From the NCBI GenBank assembly GCA_028289405.1, contig JANQPP010000111.1, positions 1 through 45,926 on the forward strand: a stretch of 45,926 bases of DNA. Reading direction: 5' to 3'. This DNA is from Pirellulales bacterium. GTDB lineage: Bacteria > Planctomycetota > Planctomycetia > Pirellulales > JANQPP01. The translations under genes were made by a program, and so were the position numbers. Under the pieces are notes generated by a model that did not search any database, had not been told where the DNA came from, and saw only the letters and a program-made list of their open reading frames with translations. The first letter of the stretch is position 1. Every line of letters starts with the position of its first letter. Positions 24,992-33,395 of the stretch are shown in pieces.

Positions 24992-26506
24992 ATGAACGAA
25001 GCGCTCGCCCAAGCGATGCAGCAGGTCTTCCTCGACCCGGCGGTCTGGGGGATCGTCTTTCTCGCGGCCTGCTACGGGGTCTTCCTGGGCGCGATGCCGG
25101 GCCTCACCGCGACGATGGGGGTCGCGCTATTCGTTCCCATGACTTACTGGCTAGAACCGGTCCCCGCCTTGGCGGCCATCGTGACCATGGTGGCCTGCGC
25201 CATTTTCGCCGGCGACATCCCCACGACCTTGGTCCGCATCCCAGGGACACCCGCGTCGGCGGCCTACGCGGACGATGCCTACGCGCTCGCCCGGCGGGGC
25301 GAAGCGGGACGTGCTATGGGGACGTCTCTTTGGTTCAGCGTCGCGGGCGGGCTGCTGGGCGGACTGCTGCTGATGTTGCTGGGGTATCAACTGGCCCGCA
25401 TGGCCGCCTGGTTCAGCGTCACGGAATATTTTTGGCTCTACCTGATGGGATTGAGCTGCGCCGTGGTGGTGGGTCGATCCGGCATCGCGCGGTCCTTGGC
25501 GGGCCTCACCATCGGATTGTTGCTCTCCACGGTCGGCCTGAGCGCGGTGCATGGCCAGGCCCGCTTCACCTTCGGACATCCGGAACTCTTTCAAGGAATC
25601 AACTTTATTCCCGCCATGATCGGCCTGTTTGGCCTGTCGGAAGTTCTGCGAAACACGTTGCAACTCGACGCCGCGCCGATGGCCGCTTCGACAACCTCGG
25701 GACAGGGGAGCATCCTTGCGCCGGCGGTGAGCTTGTTCCGCCAGCGCCCTTTGGCCTGGTTCCGTTCCAGCATCGTTGGTTCCGGCATCGGCATTCTGCC
25801 CGGCGCGGGAGCGGATATGGCCGCCTGGGTTTGCGTGGCCATCTCCAAGCGGTTCAGCAAGTCGCCCGAAACTTATGGCCAAGGTTCCACCGAATGCATC
25901 GCCGACGCGTGTGCCGGCAATTCATCTTCCCTGGCCGGGGCCTGGATTCCGGCACTCGTTTTCGGCATTCCCGGCGATTCGGTCACGGCCATCGTGATCG
26001 GAGTGCTTTACATGAAAAATCTCAAGCCGGGGCCGGAGATCTTCGCGCAGCAGGGAACGCTGGTGTACAGCATCTATCTAATTTTCCTGCTGGCCAATCT
26101 CGTGCTGCTGCCGGTGGGCTGGCTGGCGATCAAAGCGGGCCGCGAGGTCTTGCGGATTCCCCGCCGCGTGCTGCTGCCGGTGATCCTACTGTTTTGCATC
26201 GTCGGCGCATTCGCGGTCAACGGCAGCAGCTTTGATGTCGGACTCATGGTCGCCTTCGGTTTGCTGGGTGTGATCTGCGAACGCGCCCAGATTTCCATCG
26301 GCGCGCTCGTGTTGGGGTTAATCCTGGGCGGACCGCTGGAGGAGCGATTCGTGCAGACTTTGGCAGGGGGGCAAGGCAGCCTCATCGCGTTCGTGAACCG
26401 GCCCCTGGCGGCACTGCTCGCGGGAGTTTGTCTCGTGCTCTGGGGGAGCGTGGCGATCAACACTCTCCGCCGCCACTTCGCCACGCGCAACGCGGACAGC
26501 GTCTAG
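24992..26506 (+). CDS. TctA large permease of tripartite tricarboxylate-type transporter
   Basis: A 504-residue multispanning protein of the TctA family. Diagnostic motifs are VFLGAMPGLTATMGVALFVP near residue 30-50, GDIPTTLVRIPGTPASAA, GIGILPGAGADMAAWVCVAI and PALVFGIPGDSVTAIVIGVL. About 11-12 membrane segments are apparent, which is typical. It starts six bases after the TctC-TctB fusion with GAGGT as binding site. The permease should use the ion gradient for uptake. Placement after an aldonate dehydratase and kinase suggests that it imports a sugar acid rather than citrate; this is inference. Confidence 0.93.
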   Translation: MNEALAQAMQQVFLDPAVWGIVFLAACYGVFLGAMPGLTATMGVALFVPMTYWLEPVPALAAIVTMVACAIFAGDIPTTLVRIPGTPASAAYADDAYALARRGEAGRAMGTSLWFSVAGGLLGGLLLMLLGYQLARMAAWFSVTEYFWLYLMGLSCAVVVGRSGIARSLAGLTIGLLLSTVGLSAVHGQARFTFGHPELFQGINFIPAMIGLFGLSEVLRNTLQLDAAPMAASTTSGQGSILAPAVSLFRQRPLAWFRSSIVGSGIGILPGAGADMAAWVCVAISKRFSKSPETYGQGSTECIADACAGNSSSLAGAWIPALVFGIPGDSVTAIVIGVLYMKNLKPGPEIFAQQGTLVYSIYLIFLLANLVLLPVGWLAIKAGREVLRIPRRVLLPVILLFCIVGAFAVNGSSFDVGLMVAFGLLGVICERAQISIGALVLGLILGGPLEERFVQTLAGGQGSLIAFVNRPLAALLAGVCLVLWGSVAINTLRRHFATRNADSV

Positions 26507-26547
26507 TGAGGCGGCGAAAGGCGAGGTTTACCGAAAGATTTCTGGTT

Positions 26548-26563
26548 CGGTGATTGTTTTGCC
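26548..26563 (+). promoter_or_regulatory. Weak sigma-54-like promoter candidate
   Basis: CGGTGATTGTTTTGCC has GG and GC dinucleotides 10 bases apart and a TTGC at the -12 position, but it matches poorly elsewhere. PEP-CTERM genes in some bacteria use sigma-54 promoters. No such site was found before the first PEP-CTERM gene. Confidence 0.2.
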
Positions 26564-26623
26564 CTATCTGGCGATTTATGCTGTTGACTCACTGCAAAAG
26601 ATCAATCACAGGGGTATTTCACC

Positions 26624-27223
26624 ATGAAACACATCGCACCCATCGCTGTTGTAGCTGTACTTGCCGTTGCCAGTCCCGCGCATGCCGTGTTCTTGACTTG
26701 GTCGGGAAGTGGAGTGGAAGGTTTCGATCCGTTTGGCCATCGTTGGACCGTCGGGCTCGGCTTCGATTCCGGTGGGGCTCAGGACTTTCCCGGATGGGGT
26801 TTGCCGGGCGTTGGCAATGGTGAAATCCCTTTTCTGCCCGTCGACGAGTTCGTCACGGATTTCCACGTCACCTTCACGAACCTGCCGCAAGGTGTGTCGA
26901 TTAATCAAGATCCTGTTGAAACGGAATTTGTTGACTTCGACGACGGCGTGGCTTGGAGTGCGATGTTCATGGATAACGATACCGTTTGGTTCTTTGCCCC
27001 TCCAGGTGAAAGATTGGAAACTGGGGAAGAATTCTATGTGAACGTCTTATTTGACGGACTTCCGTCGGGGGGCTTCACGGACACGACGGTGTTCCCCAAC
27101 GGCATAGAATTCAACGCGGAATGGACGATGGACGGAGTCGTCCCCGAACCATCCACACTGGCTGTCTGGACCTTGCTAGCCCTCGCCTTCGGTGGCCTTT
27201 CCTGGCGTCGATTCAACCGCTGA
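26624..27223 (+). CDS. PEP-CTERM sorting-signal exported protein
   Basis: A 199-residue protein with a short signal peptide (PIAVVAVLAVASPAHA) and a C-terminal PEP-CTERM tail (VPEPSTLAVWTLLALAFGG, then SWRRFNR). The body is acidic and aromatic, with many Gly, Asp, Phe and Thr residues and no Cys, and looks like an all-beta fold. It would be cut by an exosortase at the inner membrane; none is present here. It lies 117 bp after the transporter operon, and a hairpin follows its stop. It is not similar by eye to the first PEP-CTERM protein outside the tail. Confidence 0.9.
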   Translation: MKHIAPIAVVAVLAVASPAHAVFLTWSGSGVEGFDPFGHRWTVGLGFDSGGAQDFPGWGLPGVGNGEIPFLPVDEFVTDFHVTFTNLPQGVSINQDPVETEFVDFDDGVAWSAMFMDNDTVWFFAPPGERLETGEEFYVNVLFDGLPSGGFTDTTVFPNGIEFNAEWTMDGVVPEPSTLAVWTLLALAFGGLSWRRFNR

Positions 27224-27256
27224 TCCACCGCACGGCACATCACGACCACACACGAG

Positions 27257-27288
27257 CCGCCGGTCCGCATGGGCTGGCGGTGTTTTGT
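27257..27288 (+). terminator. Probable intrinsic terminator
   Basis: A 10-bp stem, CCGCCGGTCC/GGGCTGGCGG with two G-U pairs, loop GCAT, followed by TGTTTTGTTG. It lies 33 bp after the PEP-CTERM stop codon. Confidence 0.6.
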
Positions 27289-27443
27289 TGGAGATTGGCC
27301 GCGCAGCCAATTTCAACCCCTCTCCGCGAAAACCGGACCCCATAGCATTCCCCCTCCCGCACTCAAACGGTCGGTCAGGTATCAGAAGACCATGACGGAC
27401 GCCGGATGTTAGGGGGCGGATTTGGCAATCTGCTTAGACGTAA

Positions 27444-28700
27444 TCAGGGAACCAGCACGGAGATTCTACCCGTGGGCGTCTTCCTTTTGACCACGGCTTC
27501 CTGGAGTTTTTCGACCAACGCGGGAGTCAGTTTTACTCCGCGCGATAACAGAATGTCTCCTTGTCTCGAGGTCAGATGCTGATTAAGGATCATTCCAGGA
27601 GCCAATTCGGTCAAGAATTTGGATTCTTTCCGAAGTGCCGCCGGAACACTTGAGTCCGGCAAACTTCTCTCAAATGGTGTGCATTCTCGATCAACTGCCG
27701 GTAAGAGCCGCTCCCAAGCTTCCTTAGCGGGCGTGCCGCGCGCGACAAGCAGCCGAAAATCGGCAAAGGCCTTTAGCAGGGTTGCCGCCGGTGCACTCTC
27801 ACTTTGGCCCGCTTTGCTGTCCGCTGCCATGTGGTCATCCATCGCTTCGACAATGGTCGCGACGTCTTGTAACGCGGGAATCGGCTGCAATAGCCGCGCG
27901 CCAACTTGATGCTGTGTAGCGACCTGCTCACGTTCAAACTCGGAAAGGTCTTCGCCTGAAAATACCCGTCTCGTGGTTTCTTCGGAGATAGGAATGAAAC
28001 CAAGGTGCGAAAGCCGGGCGGCCTGTTCCATGAGATCGGCGTCGATGTTTTTCAGATTTTTGGCAAATTTCCGCACCAATTCCCGAATTTGTTCAGAGTG
28101 CTCCGAGGCCAGCGGATTGGCAATCGCCAGTACATTGGCCAGCGTGGAGATGGTTCCTTGCAGCGTGCGTTTGTGAGATTCATCGGACTTCGTAATCACA
28201 ACTTGATGTGCTAACAAGTCGGAAATCCCGAGGAACGCATCCAGTTTCTCTTCAGAGTACGTCTGTGGACAGTGATGGCTAAAAAACAGGAATCCGATGG
28301 GCCTTTTGGCCACGATTATCGGGCAGGTAAGAGATGATTGAATGCCCTCCTGGACGATGATCCGTGTAGACATGGAATCGGGTCGGTGCTTGAGGTATTG
28401 ACGAAGATCGTTTAGTACCCGGGGCGCCTGACGATTCGCAATGAGCTCCAGCGATGAGCCCTTTAACTTCGCGGAGTATCCGCGGGTTAATTTGATAGGG
28501 CGCGTTGAACGTCCCCAGCGAGCGGTGACCATGCCTGAATCATGATCAATCTCCGCGTAACCAAGCCGCGTGAAAGGTAGACGGCTTCTGTAATCCTCGA
28601 AGATGGATTCCAAAACTTCGTCCACGGTCGCACCGTCCGAGACTTGACGAGCCAGGGGTCTCAGGGCGCTTGGCGAATCAATTCTCTGCATTGATGCCAT
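27444..28700 (-). CDS. GAF protein with degenerate HD-GYP-like domain
   Basis: A cytosolic signalling-type protein of about 418 residues. Residues about 20-180 resemble a GAF domain (FTRLGYAEIDHDSGMVTARW; GIQSSLTCPIIVAKRPIGFL; SEEKLDAFLGISDLLAHQVV). Residues about 190-300 follow the helical layout of an HD-GYP domain (ASEHSEQIRELVRKFAKNL; QAARLSHLGFIPISEETTRR; QHQVGARLLQPIPALQDVAT), but the His-Asp pair reads SHLG, and no GYP is present, so c-di-GMP hydrolysis is unlikely. The C-terminus (LAPGMILNQHLTSRQGDILL) is a module often seen in planctomycete response regulators. The start is uncertain: ATG at 28700 or 28691, or TTG at 28727, all without a strong binding site. Confidence 0.7.
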   Translation of the reverse strand: MASMQRIDSPSALRPLARQVSDGATVDEVLESIFEDYRSRLPFTRLGYAEIDHDSGMVTARWGRSTRPIKLTRGYSAKLKGSSLELIANRQAPRVLNDLRQYLKHRPDSMSTRIIVQEGIQSSLTCPIIVAKRPIGFLFFSHHCPQTYSEEKLDAFLGISDLLAHQVVITKSDESHKRTLQGTISTLANVLAIANPLASEHSEQIRELVRKFAKNLKNIDADLMEQAARLSHLGFIPISEETTRRVFSGEDLSEFEREQVATQHQVGARLLQPIPALQDVATIVEAMDDHMAADSKAGQSESAPAATLLKAFADFRLLVARGTPAKEAWERLLPAVDRECTPFERSLPDSSVPAALRKESKFLTELAPGMILNQHLTSRQGDILLSRGVKLTPALVEKLQEAVVKRKTPTGRISVLVP

Positions 28701-29340
28701 AATGTGGTTATCCGAAGGGCCGTGCAACGCACATTAGGGCCGACTGTGACCCCTTAGCCTGTGGCAAATACCACACATTTATGCGATTTTACGAATTTTA
28801 TCCTTGATATAATAGCTCAGTATCCTTCCGCGGCAAGCATTTCGGAAACCCTTCGCAAATCGACACATGATTATTTACGTCGCGTCGACTTTCACCCTGC
28901 GCTACCCTTGTACGACCAGTTCCAAAACTGTCGTTCTCCGGTTTTCCGCGTTGTGGTCCAATGCGCCGTTCGGAGAACCGAAAAGTCAAGGAGGACATTG
29001 GGGTAGTCGGCGGCAAGCGGCGCAAGTCGCCTCCGTTCGCAAGTGGAGCAGAAATACGATGATGGTCGGCGTGGAAGTGAACGGATGACTTCCAAGACGT
29101 GAAGGATCGGCGCTGCACCGAGTTGAGATCTGGGTCAAAATGTATTTGAAGCCAGCAGACAAAACTTGACGTTTGTTTCGTCCATCGGCGCTTCACGGCC
29201 AACGGATTCTCAATTTCGCGGATGCTGTGATGTTTTGCCTCCAGGCTCTTGAGCAATTAACAAGATTGCCGATCGCATTACGAATGACATGCTGCAAGAT
29301 GAATCGCTCGAAAGTGCTGCGCGGGCGGGATGTCCAGGCT
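28701..29340. other. Intergenic region with dispersed repeat
   Basis: Divergent spacer of about 640 bp between the GAF protein and a small membrane protein. It holds one copy of a dispersed repeat at 29149-29257. No other gene is supported; an overlapping minus frame of 152 residues is protein-like only inside the repeat. Confidence 0.5.
29149..29257 (+). repeat. Dispersed repeat, copy A
   Basis: About 109 bp that align without gaps to 37048-37160 over most of the length (shared blocks TTCGCGGATGCTG and CCAGGCTCTT). On the minus strand both copies keep the same open frame (SLEAKHHSIRE..VKRRW..FVCWL). Confidence 0.75.
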
Positions 29341-29601
29341 ATGAACCTTCGCTTTTTGATCTTGCCGGTAATGGTTTTGTGCCTTGCCGTCGTCGGCTAC
29401 TTCTTTTTTGGAGTAGTGGTCGCGATTTACACCGGACTTTGGCTACATGACGAGAAAATGTACTTTGCTCAAGGGCTCTCGGTCCATTTGTTCGGAGCAA
29501 CCGGAGCCGTCATGGGGCTGATCTCGGGTTGGGGAATCTGGCGGATAGCAATACCCCGCCAAGACCATCACGGCCCAAGGCGATGTGGCGTGAACCAATA
29601 A
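29341..29601 (+). CDS. Small two-helix membrane protein
   Basis: An 86-residue frame beginning MNLRFLILPVMVLCLAVVG. It has two hydrophobic segments (residues about 4-30 and 50-70, the second GATGAVMGLISGWGIWRI) and a polar His/Arg-rich tail. No family is recognised. The frame is open upstream to 29173, and ATG at 29299 (MNRSKVLR) is another start; neither has a strong binding site. Membrane-type composition makes it a likely gene, but this is a weak call. Confidence 0.45.
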   Translation: MNLRFLILPVMVLCLAVVGYFFFGVVVAIYTGLWLHDEKMYFAQGLSVHLFGATGAVMGLISGWGIWRIAIPRQDHHGPRRCGVNQ

Positions 29602-29866
29602 GACGCGACACGGAAAGCACTCCGATGGTGATCAATTAGCCCCATCCGGAGAAGCCGGCAAATCGCGCGACCAGCTCGGCGAGGCCATCACTCCTGAAAG
29701 GTTTCGGAAACAGATCCGAACCTATTCCCTGGAAAAAGCCGTTGGGGGAAAATCGAAGGGTAGGGAACCAGATCCACACTCTTCAGGTGATGGTAAATTC
29801 GCCGACCGGGCCGCCTTTCAGCTTGGCAATTCGGAACGCACAACTACAAGAAAGGATCTTGAATTA

Positions 29867-30241
29867 ATGCGTCTTATTGACATCATCGAACCGTACTTGG
29901 CTTTTATGCGGTTTGGTTTTGCTGTTGTCTTGTTATGCTGGTTCGTCTTGTGTCTGGTGGACCTAATACGTAGGTTCCGGCAAGGCTCTCTGCAATACAG
30001 TTCAAGGCACTTGTTTCTTTTGTTGCTCATCACGGCCCATGCGTGTTCGGTGGCAGCTATCGGTCGGGCAGGTCTGAAGACTCTTCCCGTTGTGCTTGAC
30101 CTCCTTCTGACAGCGTACATCTTTGGGCCGATAACGCTCTTGTTCGGTTTCGGCTGCTACGAAGCAACACGTGGCCGCCCCTACTATCTGCTCGTCGCGT
30201 TACTCTACCTTTGGGGGTTCAGGTTTATGTCGTCGCTATGA
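29867..30241 (+). CDS. Small membrane protein, four hydrophobic segments
   Basis: A 124-residue frame with AAAGGA nine bases ahead of ATG. Hydrophobic segments are FGFAVVLLCWFVLCLVDLI, HLFLLLLITAHACSVAAIG, LPVVLDLLLTAYIFGPITLL and YLLVALLYLWGFRFM, joined by short basic loops (RRFRQG). No family is recognised. It follows the previous small membrane gene by 265 bp on the same strand. The ribosome binding site and steady hydrophobicity make it a likely real gene. Confidence 0.6.
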   Translation: MRLIDIIEPYLAFMRFGFAVVLLCWFVLCLVDLIRRFRQGSLQYSSRHLFLLLLITAHACSVAAIGRAGLKTLPVVLDLLLTAYIFGPITLLFGFGCYEATRGRPYYLLVALLYLWGFRFMSSL

Positions 30242-30638
30242 TGTTGGCGAAGAAACCCCGTATTCAGATTACCCTCTGGGTTCAGAAGCAAACGTCTCTC
30301 TCCAATGGAAACGCTCCGCCATCATTCCCTTGCATGCATACCACATTCTCTTTTTTCTGCCCGTGTATAAGCACGCCATCCACGTGACGAGGACTTGCGG
30401 TTGCGTTGTTCCCTAGCGTCCTTGTCGATGCGACGGATTCGCCTATGTCCATGCGCCGCTCAACTGCACACTCGGTCTTGAGTCGATCCGCCTATCACTT
30501 GTGAGAGTGCCATTGCAGCCTGAAGTTGAGAGGACTGCACACCAGACCGACTGCGGAGCCGCGGATCAGCAGCGGAGCCATCGTTCGAAGTAGCCAGACA
30601 ACGCTACTCCGCGGATTTGAAAGCTCCTTTTTATAAAG
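30242..30638. other. Intergenic region, 397 bp
   Basis: Between a small membrane gene and the tRNA. Nothing recognisable: the frames present lack binding sites and sensible composition. Confidence 0.5.
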
Positions 30639-30711
30639 TGGAGACGAGCGGGCTCGAACCGCCAACCCCCGGCTTGCAAAGCCGGTGCTCTCCCAATTGA
30701 GCTACGTCCCC
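30639..30711 (-). tRNA. tRNA-Ala (anticodon TGC)
   Basis: On the minus strand the RNA begins GGGGACGTAGCTCAATTGGG. The acceptor stem GGGGACG/CGTCTCC contains the G3-U70 wobble pair that marks alanine tRNAs. The anticodon arm is CCGGC-TTTGCAA-GCCGG, giving anticodon TGC. The T arm is present (GGTTCGAGCC), and the discriminator is A. CCA is not encoded. The length is 73 bases. Confidence 0.97.
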
Positions 30712-30895
30712 AATGTCGTCCGCGTCGCGCCTGTCGGCGTATCTATCTGGTGCGCGGCATCAATCGTCCTACATTCGCTGCCGTTTGTGAAGTCTTCGGA
30801 AGCGGGAAGGAGAAAACAAATTTGTCGGACACATGCCATTGCCTTTCCTGACGCGTGGCCAGCGAATGCGATTTGGCGATGGGCGATGCAGGTTT

Positions 30896-31966
30896 TTACG
30901 AACAGTCCTCCTGGGCGGCGGACGATTGTTGTGGATCCTCCGGCGCGTCTTTCGGCAGGGCGACCCGCGCCAAATAGATCGCGGTTTTTCCCTCGTGCGA
31001 GGAGTAATAGCTTACCCACAGGTGGCCGTCATGCCACACCAGTCCGGGATAGCTGGTATCCCCGCCGGAAGGCAATTCCAGGAACTCCCGCGCCTGCCCC
31101 TGTTCAAGATCGAGCCACAACAGCGACGTGCGGACTTGGCCATCGTACAACCGCCCCGCCGCGATGACACGTCCGTCGGGAAGTCGCAGCAGATGCGGTC
31201 CGCCGATTTTTCGGGCCAAGTCACTCCAAATCCAAGTGGTGTACGGAGGGCCTGCTTTCCCCAGCAGGGCATGTCCCGGGTTACCATCCCTCCGGAGCAA
31301 GCAAAAAGCGACGCCTTGCGGATCGAATAGCAGCGACGCCTCGCTGGGCCGTTCTTCAGCGAACAGATTCTCCACGAGGATTTCCGGCTGCATTTCCGGG
31401 CCGAAGCGATAAAGTCGCACCACACCCGCCCCAAGCGTGTCGTAGCTCACGCCATAGGCCATTCCGTCATGCCAAGTAACGCGCCACAGCCATTGGTTCG
31501 GTTCCCCGAGTGGGCGAGGTTCACTCCATTCGATGCCATCCTCGGAGAGCCAGTACCAGGTTTGATGCTGCGTTTCTTCGTTTCCCCGGATCGCCGCCGC
31601 GGCGACGAGCATCAGCTGTCCCGAGGGGGTGACGCTCAATTTGGGGTCCCGCAAATCTTCTCCCACGCGGCTCACGACGGCTTGCGATGCCCAAGTCTCT
31701 CCGTCCGCGGACGCGAGTACGCGGATCTTGCCGTCCGGGGAGACATGCCCCGCCCCTTCCCGAAAAACGCAATACCACTGGCCGCCATGGTGGATCAGGT
31801 CGGTGAAGGCGTTGTGCGGAGCCTGGTCCCAAATTTTGACCACTTCGAGCAGCTTCGGCCCGGTGGACGCCGCCGTTTCCGCCAGGCACGGACGTGTTCC
31901 CGTGATCGCCCACACCGTCCAACCGGCGGCCAATAGTGCGAATACGCGGCGCAAACCGAAATTCAT
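30896..31966 (-). CDS. Sialidase-fold (BNR) secreted protein
   Basis: A 356-residue exported protein. The start at 31966 gives a signal peptide (FALLAAGWTVWAITGTRPCLA); the frame is open much further upstream, but that part runs opposite pyrB and is not protein-like. The body is a beta-propeller of the sialidase type, with repeats such as VFREGAGHVSPDGKIRVLAS, WLSEDGIEWSEPRPLG, LLRLPDGRVIAAGRLYDG and GLVWHDGHLWVSYYSS. The Arg triad and Tyr/Glu of true sialidases cannot be confirmed by eye, so activity is open. It is divergent from pyrB. Confidence 0.75.
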   Translation of the reverse strand: MNFGLRRVFALLAAGWTVWAITGTRPCLAETAASTGPKLLEVVKIWDQAPHNAFTDLIHHGGQWYCVFREGAGHVSPDGKIRVLASADGETWASQAVVSRVGEDLRDPKLSVTPSGQLMLVAAAAIRGNEETQHQTWYWLSEDGIEWSEPRPLGEPNQWLWRVTWHDGMAYGVSYDTLGAGVVRLYRFGPEMQPEILVENLFAEERPSEASLLFDPQGVAFCLLRRDGNPGHALLGKAGPPYTTWIWSDLARKIGGPHLLRLPDGRVIAAGRLYDGQVRTSLLWLDLEQGQAREFLELPSGGDTSYPGLVWHDGHLWVSYYSSHEGKTAIYLARVALPKDAPEDPQQSSAAQEDCS

Positions 31967-32408
31967 GACGCTTCTTTCCATCCGAAGCGGCGCCGGTTTC
32001 ATGTTGTCCATCGAATGCATGACCCGCCTCCGCAAACACTCGCGACGAATGACCAACGGCCTCGTAACTTTTGGCCGTCCACGCTCGAACAGCATCAGTA
32101 TCCTCGGATTCGTGGCGGGCTTCAAATGCCGGCTCGGTGAAATCCGGCCAGCCCAAAAAGACACCGTCAGAATCGCGCAAGGAGGCGCTCGCCCAAGACC
32201 GATTCCTACCGCACCCGCGACGAGTCTGAAAGCCTGATGGATTGATGAGCGCGGACGCAGTGTTAGAATCAAGGGCGGGCCGTCCGAAGCGAGGGGGTTC
32301 GGGCCGCTCACGAAACGCGACCAGCAAATGGACGTGATTCGTCCGAGATGCACCGACCAAACACCGGACGTTCGACATCTAGCGAAGAGCCCAGCAGGAT
32401 CCAGGCGC
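31967..32408. other. Divergent spacer between BNR gene and pyrB
   Basis: About 440 bp that must hold the promoters of both genes. I see no attenuator-like terminator before pyrB and no PyrR-type leader. A longer pyrB start exists at 32328. Confidence 0.4.
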
Positions 32409-33368
32409 ATGGCGGAAATACCAGAGGAGTTGCGGAACATCGCGCGGGGCTGGCAACGGTCCCACTTGCTCGACTTGGAGAGCCTTTCGCGTGAAGAGAT
32501 CCTGCAATTGCTGGACTTGGCGGACACCTTCAAACAGCTCACCGACAATTGCACTCGCAAACTGAATTTGCTCCCAGGATCGACCTGCGCGAACCTGTTC
32601 TTCGAAAACTCGACCAGGACTCGCACGAGCTTCTCCTTGGCTGCCCGGCGATTAGGCGCCGACACGATCGATTTCTCGAGATCGGGAAGCAGCCTTTCCA
32701 AGGGGGAATCATTCATCGACACGGCGAAGAATATCGAAGCCATGAAAGTGGCGGCGGTGATTGTCCGCCATGGCACGCCGGGGACGCCGCAATTGCTCGC
32801 GCAAAATCTCCGCTGTCCGGTGATCAACGCGGGAGATGGCCCCCATGAACATCCCACGCAGGGGCTGCTCGATATTCTCACGATTCGCGAACGGCTGGGC
32901 CGCATCGAGGGATTGACCGTCGCGCTGGTGGGGGACATCGCGCATAGCCGTACGGCACGCTCCAATTTGTGGGGGCTGAAAAAGCTCGGAGCGCACGTGA
33001 TCCTTTGTGGTCCGGCCACGCTGGTCTCCCCACGGTGGCGGGAATTGGATGTGGAAATTTCCCACAATCTGGATGAAGTCATTCCCCGCTGCGACGTGTT
33101 GAATCTGCTCCGCATTCAGTTCGAGCGGCAGGAACAACCCCCTTTTCCTTCCGTGCGGGAATACGCCTTGCTCTATGCCATGAACAAGGAACGCCTCGCC
33201 CGGGCCAAGGAAGAGATTTTGGTGTTGGCACCGGGGCCGATCAATCGAGGCGTGGAAGTGACGCCGGACGTGGCGGATGGCGACCATTCCGCTATTTTGA
33301 ATCAAGTGACCAACGGACTGGCCGTGCGGATGGCCGCCCTGTGGCTGCTCTGCGGGCATGCCGCGTGA
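32409..33368 (+). CDS. pyrB: Aspartate carbamoyltransferase catalytic subunit
   Basis: A 319-residue enzyme that joins carbamoyl phosphate and aspartate to give carbamoyl aspartate, the first step unique to pyrimidine synthesis. The carbamoyl-phosphate site [12 protein letters not shown] (near residue 62), the loop [14 protein letters not shown] and [11 protein letters not shown] (near residue 155) are all intact, as are [12 protein letters not shown] and the aspartate-side motif LLRIQFERQ. The start at 32409 fits the usual length of about 310 residues; ATG at 32328 would add 27 residues. The dihydroorotase gene follows after 27 bp, so the two form a pyrBC operon. No regulatory pyrI gene is adjacent. 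Confidence 0.97.
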   Translation: MAEIPEELRNIARGWQRSHLLDLESLSREEILQLLDLADTFKQLTDNCTRKLNLLPGSTCANLFFENSTRTRTSFSLAARRLGADTIDFSRSGSSLSKGESFIDTAKNIEAMKVAAVIVRHGTPGTPQLLAQNLRCPVINAGDGPHEHPTQGLLDILTIRERLGRIEGLTVALVGDIAHSRTARSNLWGLKKLGAHVILCGPATLVSPRWRELDVEISHNLDEVIPRCDVLNLLRIQFERQEQPPFPSVREYALLYAMNKERLARAKEEILVLAPGPINRGVEVTPDVADGDHSAILNQVTNGLAVRMAALWLLCGHAA

Positions 33369-33395
33369 TAAGTGCGACAATCTCAAGGAATCGCC

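Noticed and set aside
28798..29256. 152-residue minus frame before the GAF gene
   Set aside because: Only the part within the dispersed repeat is protein-like; annotated as a repeat instead.
31967..33115. Upstream extension of the BNR protein frame, opposite pyrB
   Set aside because: The extension is antisense to pyrB, Arg/Ser-rich and not protein-like. A signal peptide begins at 31966.
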